A DNA stretch of 17,697 bases from Candidatus Sumerlaeota bacterium (lineage in GTDB: Bacteria > Sumerlaeota > Sumerlaeia > JADFCT01), in NCBI GenBank assembly GCA_026398575.1, contig JAPLSP010000115.1:1-17697 (forward strand), in the 5' to 3' direction. Below the pieces are notes generated by a model. It saw nothing but the letters and a program-made list of their open reading frames with translations. It made no database searches and was not told where the DNA came from. Position numbers and translations under genes: made by a program. Position 1 is the stretch's first letter, and each line of letters begins with the position of its first letter. This document shows, one piece after another, positions 14,444 to 17,697 of the stretch.

Positions 14444-15954
14444 AGCGGGCGATTGTCATCGGCGCGGGACTGGCGGGACTCGCGGCAGCGCGGACGCTGG
14501 CGCGCGAAGGCGGCTTTGAGGTCACGGTCCTCGAACAGGAACAACGCTCCGGCGGCCAGGCCAGGACGCTGCGGCTGGAGGATTTTCGCGCCGATATCGG
14601 TCCGCACCGCATGAACACCGAGTTGCCGGAGGCGCAGGCGATATTCGACGAGATGCCGGCCGAAGCGCGGATCGAAACCGCGCGGCGCAGTTCCATGTTT
14701 CTCGAAGGGCGTTTCTATCGCTACCCTCCGTCGCTGATCGAGCTGGGTCTGCGCATGCCGCTGCGGACGGTGGGGTTTGGATTAAGCTTCCTGGAGGCGC
14801 GCCTGGGCGGAGGGAGGGGGGTGCACGGACGGGCACGGACGGGCACGGACAACACCCAAGCTTTAACCCCCAAACCCCAAGCCTTGGCTCCTGCCCCCCG
14901 CCCCCCGATCCCCGACCCCCGATCCGCGGCGCCGGACTGCGCGGCTCTTTTGAGGCGCTATTATGGCGAGCGGCTGTATGAGTTCTTTTTCCGCCCTTAT
15001 ATGAGCAAGGTTTGGAAAGCGGACCCGACGCGCTTGGACGGCGAAATCGTCCGGCTGCGCATCGAATCGGGCGGCGCGAGCGCGGGCGGATGGGCGCGGC
15101 TTGGGCAATGGGCGCGATTGGCGCGGCCTCGCAGCGTCAGCCGCTTGCGCTATCTGCGCGGTGGGATCGAAGCCCTTCCGGCGAAACTGGCGGAGGATGC
15201 GCAAAAAGCGGGTGTGCGGATTATATGCGGCGCGCAGGTAACAGGGATGGAAGCGCGCGGTGAAAGAATTTCCGCCGTCACCTTTCGGACAGCGGAGGGA
15301 GCGCAGCGTATCGAAGCGGACATCGTCCTTTCGACGGCGCCGCTGCCCGATCTGGCGCAGTGGCTGGCGCCGCTGGGCGTTCCATCCAGCGTAACGCAAA
15401 GCGCCGCGGCATTGGAGTTCCTGAGGCTGATCCTGGTCAATGTCATCGTTGACAAACCGCGCGCCGGCCGGAACTCATGGATATATTTCCCCGATGCTTC
15501 GCTGAGCGCAAACCGCGCGCACGAGCCCAAGAATTTCGATCCCTCGATGGCGCCGCCCGAACGTTCGATGCTCTGCTTCGAGATCACCTGCCACGGGCAG
15601 AGCCATGAATGGGATATGACCGACCATGAATTGATGATCGAGACCGAGCTCCAACTGGAGCACGCGGGGATATTGCCGATTGGCGCGACCTCCGGAGGCT
15701 TCATCCACCGCGTCGAACACGCCTATCCTCTTTACGCCCTGGGATTCCGAGCGCATCTTGACTCCGTCCTCGATGGCCTGTCGCGCTTCGAAAACCTCAT
15801 CACCTTCGGCCGCCAGGGCCTCTTCAACCACAACAACATGGATCATTCGATAGTGATGGGCCTGCGCGCCGCCCGCGCCGCGCAATCCGATTCCCCGTCC
15901 CACGCGATGCGCGCCTTCGATGAAGAATTCAAAAAATTCCGGATAGTGGATTAG
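14440..15954 (+). CDS. FAD-dependent oxidoreductase (UDP-galactopyranose mutase/protoporphyrinogen oxidase-like)
   Basis: A 504-residue flavoprotein. The dinucleotide-binding motif IVIGAGLAGLAAA (glycines at 8, 10, 13) ends with E32 for the ribose, followed by GGQARTLRLEDFRADIGPHRMNTE, typical of amine-oxidase-fold enzymes. YYGERLYEFFFRPYMSKVWKADPTRLDGE (about 174-202) and the C-terminal MDHSIVMGLRAARAA match the branch linked to UDP-galactopyranose mutase and HemY-like proteins found in polysaccharide gene clusters. The actual reaction cannot be assigned. GTG 14440 has GGAGG at 14426-14430, 9 bases upstream, and overlaps the glycosyltransferase stop, so the two are coupled. Residues 128-161 are encoded by short tandem repeats and are Pro/Ala/Arg/Thr-rich, probably a disordered loop before the FAD-domain helix; the frame is kept across it. 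Confidence 0.85.
   Translation: MKRAIVIGAGLAGLAAARTLAREGGFEVTVLEQEQRSGGQARTLRLEDFRADIGPHRMNTELPEAQAIFDEMPAEARIETARRSSMFLEGRFYRYPPSLIELGLRMPLRTVGFGLSFLEARLGGGRGVHGRARTGTDNTQALTPKPQALAPAPRPPIPDPRSAAPDCAALLRRYYGERLYEFFFRPYMSKVWKADPTRLDGEIVRLRIESGGASAGGWARLGQWARLARPRSVSRLRYLRGGIEALPAKLAEDAQKAGVRIICGAQVTGMEARGERISAVTFRTAEGAQRIEADIVLSTAPLPDLAQWLAPLGVPSSVTQSAAALEFLRLILVNVIVDKPRAGRNSWIYFPDASLSANRAHEPKNFDPSMAPPERSMLCFEITCHGQSHEWDMTDHELMIETELQLEHAGILPIGATSGGFIHRVEHAYPLYALGFRAHLDSVLDGLSRFENLITFGRQGLFNHNNMDHSIVMGLRAARAAQSDSPSHAMRAFDEEFKKFRIVD
14821..14922. repeat. In-frame decamer and heptamer repeat inside the FAD oxidoreductase gene
   Basis: Three decamers (GTGCACGGAC, then GGGCACGGAC twice; 14821-14850) are followed by ten 7-bp units in exact register from 14853 to 14922. 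The flanking units are the clearest: CCCCCAA and ACCCCAA at 14867-14880, then CCCCCGA, TCCCCGA and CCCCCGA at 14902-14922. The whole run is 102 bases, exactly 34 codons, so the reading frame survives. The consensus (NCCCCRA) differs from the TCCAAT array near 9614 but shares the 7-bp period. Confidence 0.85.
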
Positions 15955-15977
15955 GCAATTATTCCCGTCAATCGGGC

Positions 15978-16006
15978 TTGACGAGCCTCATAATTATGTA
16001 TAGTAT
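15978..16006 (+). promoter_or_regulatory. Probable sigma-70-type promoter of the AbiE operon
   Basis: TTGACG at 15978-15983 matches the -35 consensus at 5 of 6. TAGTAT at 16001-16006 follows at 17 bases; TATAGT at 15999-16004 is a closer -10 match but at 15 bases. It lies 57 bases before the AbiEi start, and its -10 is buried in the left arm of the inverted repeat at 15990-16040. Confidence 0.55.
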
Positions 16007-16040
16007 GTCGGCAACTTCTCGACATACTATGCATGATTAT
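15990..16040. promoter_or_regulatory. 21-bp inverted repeat, likely AbiEi operator
   Basis: Arms 15990-16010 and 16020-16040 are reverse complements at 19 of 21 positions, separated by 9 bases; the inner 14 bases (ATAGTATGTCG and flanks) are the best matched part. AbiEi-family antitoxins studied experimentally repress their own operon by binding inverted repeats upstream, so this is the expected site. Occupancy would cover the -10 element. Confidence 0.7.
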
Positions 16041-16062
16041 TGGTTTTTTGGAGAAATAGAAA

Positions 16063-16707
16063 ATGGATATGCGCATATGGCGCCAGCGGTTCGCGCAGGA
16101 TGAGTTCGACTATCAAGCGCTGATTGACAGCCTTGAAGAATATGCGCGGCCGCGCGACAAGATATCGGATCTGCTGAAAAAGCAAATCATCATCCGCGTC
16201 AAGAAAGGCCTATACGTCTTTGGCGAAGGTTATCGCCGGCGGCCTATCGCGATGGAGCTGCTTGCGAATCTCATCCACGGCCCTTCGTATTTATCGTTGG
16301 AGTATGCGCTTCACTATTACGGTCTAATTCCGGAACGAGTGGAAGTCATCACTTCCGTCGCGCTTGGACGGGCTCGCTCATTTGCCACTCCTTTGGGCGT
16401 GTTCTCGTATCAGCCGATCCCAGTATCGGCTTTTCACACAGGCATAGACCGCGTGGAGACTGAGCCGGATCGCGCGTTTCTGATCGCCACTCGGGAGAAG
16501 GCATTGTGCGACAAGATCGTTACGGATCGCGGAACAGGCATTCAAACACGAAGCGAGATGCGGAGCTATTTGCTGGAGTATCTGCGCATTGACCCGAATG
16601 GATTGCGGGACTTGAATCGGGAGCGACTTTCAGAAATTTCGACATATTATCGTTCGCGAAAGCTGCAATTGCTTTGCAGTGCGGTGGAAGGTCTGCGGAA
16701 AAAATAG
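16063..16707 (+). CDS. AbiEi family antitoxin / transcriptional autorepressor
   Basis: A 214-residue protein with AbiEi (COG5340-type) layout. An N-terminal winged-helix-like region (about 10-60; KISDLLKKQIIIRVKKGLYVFG) precedes the antitoxin domain with MELLANLIHGPSYLSLEYALHYYGLIPERVEVITSVALGRAR and ATREKALCDKIVTDRG. The protein is expected to repress the operon through its N-terminal domain and to counteract the AbiEii toxin, although AbiE is described as a non-interacting (type IV-like) pair. GGAGA at 16050-16054 is 8 bases before ATG 16063. The toxin gene starts 16 bases after its stop. The region is less GC-rich than the block upstream, as expected for a mobile defence module. Confidence 0.9.
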   Translation: MDMRIWRQRFAQDEFDYQALIDSLEEYARPRDKISDLLKKQIIIRVKKGLYVFGEGYRRRPIAMELLANLIHGPSYLSLEYALHYYGLIPERVEVITSVALGRARSFATPLGVFSYQPIPVSAFHTGIDRVETEPDRAFLIATREKALCDKIVTDRGTGIQTRSEMRSYLLEYLRIDPNGLRDLNRERLSEISTYYRSRKLQLLCSAVEGLRKK

Positions 16708-16723
16708 CCATAGGAGCGGAAAC

Positions 16724-17590
16724 ATGCAGGAAGCAATCGCCGCCATGCTCGCCAAATACGAATGCCGAACCTTGGCCGACTCCACTCACGCCTTGCGTGA
16801 GATTATCCAGGAGGTGGCGCTACTGGGATTATGGCGCGCCAAGTTTTTTGAAAACGCCGCGTTTTATGGCGGCTCGGCATTGCGCATCTTATATGGTCTT
16901 GACCGTTACTCTGAAGACCTTGATTTCTCGCTGCTGAAGCCGCAACCCGATTTCAAACTGGAGCGCTACACGGCGCCGCTGAAGAAAGAGATAATGGCTT
17001 TCGGATTCGACGTGCGAATCGAAATGGTTGACAAGGCCGCGCGGACACCGATTCAATCTGCTTTCCTCAAGTTGAATGCCCGAAGCGAGCTTCTCGTCAT
17101 CGAGACTCCGGTTGAAATTGCGCAAAAAGCCCATCGGAATCAGTCGCTGAAAATCAAGATTGAGGTGGATACGGACCCGCCGCCAGGTTTCTCCACGGCC
17201 ACACGCTATTTGTTGCATCCGATTCCATTTCCCGTGCGCATTTATTCACTGCCGGATTTATTCGCCGGCAAGATTCACGCCGCGCTCTTCCGGCGATGGA
17301 AGAACCGCGTGAAAGGCAGGGATTGGTACGATTTTGTCTGGTATGCGGCCAATCATCCTCAGCTTCATCTGGCTCATTTAGAGCAACGGATGAGGCAAAC
17401 CGGAAACTGGGCCGGTCAAGCGTCTTTGGCGCGCAGTGATTTTGAAGTAATTCTGAATGAGACAATTGACGGCCTGGATATTGAGCAAGCGCGCCGCGAA
17501 GTGGCGCCGTTTGTCAAGCGGCAGGAGGACCTGGCGGTATGGTCAAAAGAATTTTTAAAGGATGTCGCCCGGCGAATACAGATAATATAA
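16724..17590 (+). CDS. AbiEii/AbiGii-type nucleotidyltransferase toxin
   Basis: A 288-residue DNA polymerase beta-like nucleotidyltransferase, toxin of the AbiE abortive-infection module. The GS...DxD active site is GGSALRILYGLDRYSEDLDF (49-68; S51, D65, D67). Family blocks PDLFAGKIHAALFRRWKNRVKGRDWYDFVWY (about 180-210) and LNETIDGLDIEQARREVAPF follow. Characterised relatives transfer nucleotides (GTP or CTP, depending on the family member) to RNA targets such as tRNA, halting growth on phage infection; the target here is not known. AGGAG at 16712-16716 supports ATG 16724, and an in-frame start at 16679 would overlap the antitoxin. All visible catalytic residues are present. Confidence 0.92.
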   Translation: MQEAIAAMLAKYECRTLADSTHALREIIQEVALLGLWRAKFFENAAFYGGSALRILYGLDRYSEDLDFSLLKPQPDFKLERYTAPLKKEIMAFGFDVRIEMVDKAARTPIQSAFLKLNARSELLVIETPVEIAQKAHRNQSLKIKIEVDTDPPPGFSTATRYLLHPIPFPVRIYSLPDLFAGKIHAALFRRWKNRVKGRDWYDFVWYAANHPQLHLAHLEQRMRQTGNWAGQASLARSDFEVILNETIDGLDIEQARREVAPFVKRQEDLAVWSKEFLKDVARRIQII

Positions 17591-17640
17591 GGAGCGAGGA
17601 TGCTTGACTCCGAAGCGACGATATTCCCTCGCATTGTTTT

Positions 17641-17685
17641 CAAAGCTGGCGCCGCATGGTAGGCCGCTCCGCTCCGTCGGGCGGC
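17641..17685. repeat. Dispersed GC-rich repeat, right copy (inverted)
   Basis: Reverse complement of the left-edge repeat at 1-45. AGGCCGC (17661-17667) and GCGGCCT (17681-17687) can form a 7-bp stem, giving a REP-like hairpin. It starts 50 bases after the AbiEii stop; the intervening 17591-17640 holds no gene. The repeat may continue beyond 17685, but the left copy is cut, so this cannot be judged. Confidence 0.7.
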
Positions 17686-17697
17686 CTTGGCGCGCTT

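Overview
The window looks like bacterial chromosome from an uncultured or poorly sampled Gram-negative lineage. It is moderately GC-rich, has an outer-membrane TolC-type lipoprotein, a GspG-like pseudopilin ending in the 'YDPSNGT-SDGDIYR' style tail common in PVC-adjacent and candidate-phylum genomes, and many degenerate short-period repeats. I cannot assign the phylum from sequence alone. The two ends (1-45 and 17641-17685) are near-identical inverted copies of one GC-rich palindromic repeat. The window may therefore be a whole draft or metagenomic contig that broke at dispersed repeats.

Layout. (1) 151-5181, housekeeping block: pyrH (UMP kinase) and frr (ribosome recycling factor), then a small accessory patch (HicB-like orphan, UPF0175 antitoxin with a DUF3368 PIN toxin), then uppS (undecaprenyl diphosphate synthase) and an HDOD-GAF signalling protein. 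The familiar pyrH-frr-uppS order survives but has been split by toxin-antitoxin genes. (2) 5220-11938, export block: a strong hairpin, then a tripartite ABC exporter of MacAB-TolC type (lipoprotein TolC homologue, membrane-fusion adaptor, ATPase, FtsX-type permease), a DUF2283 small protein and a pseudopilin. Between ATPase and permease lies a pair of oppositely oriented arrays of degenerate 7-bp repeats; the last heptamer supplies the first two bases of the permease start codon. (3) 11939-12275, a non-coding repeat patch: AT-rich inverted repeat, perfect 20-bp palindrome, 44-bp imperfect inverted repeat, 10-bp tandem repeat. (4) 12276-15954, probable cell-surface or glycan-modification genes: a SAM methyltransferase, a GT-C-like membrane glycosyltransferase that may lack its first membrane segment, and an FAD oxidoreductase related to UDP-galactopyranose mutase and protoporphyrinogen oxidase. 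A 102-bp repeat insertion is translated in frame within the oxidoreductase. (5) 15978-17590, an AbiE-type toxin-antitoxin operon (AbiEi antitoxin, AbiEii nucleotidyltransferase toxin) with a recognisable promoter overlapped by a 21-bp inverted repeat that is probably the autoregulatory operator.

The most unusual feature is the behaviour of the short-period repeats. Heptamers hold perfect 7-bp register for 19 units, occur as inverted arms that could fold in mRNA, sit inside an otherwise tight operon at a start codon, and in a different sequence flavour have entered a coding region in frame. All functional calls rest on motifs and context read by eye; no database search was possible.
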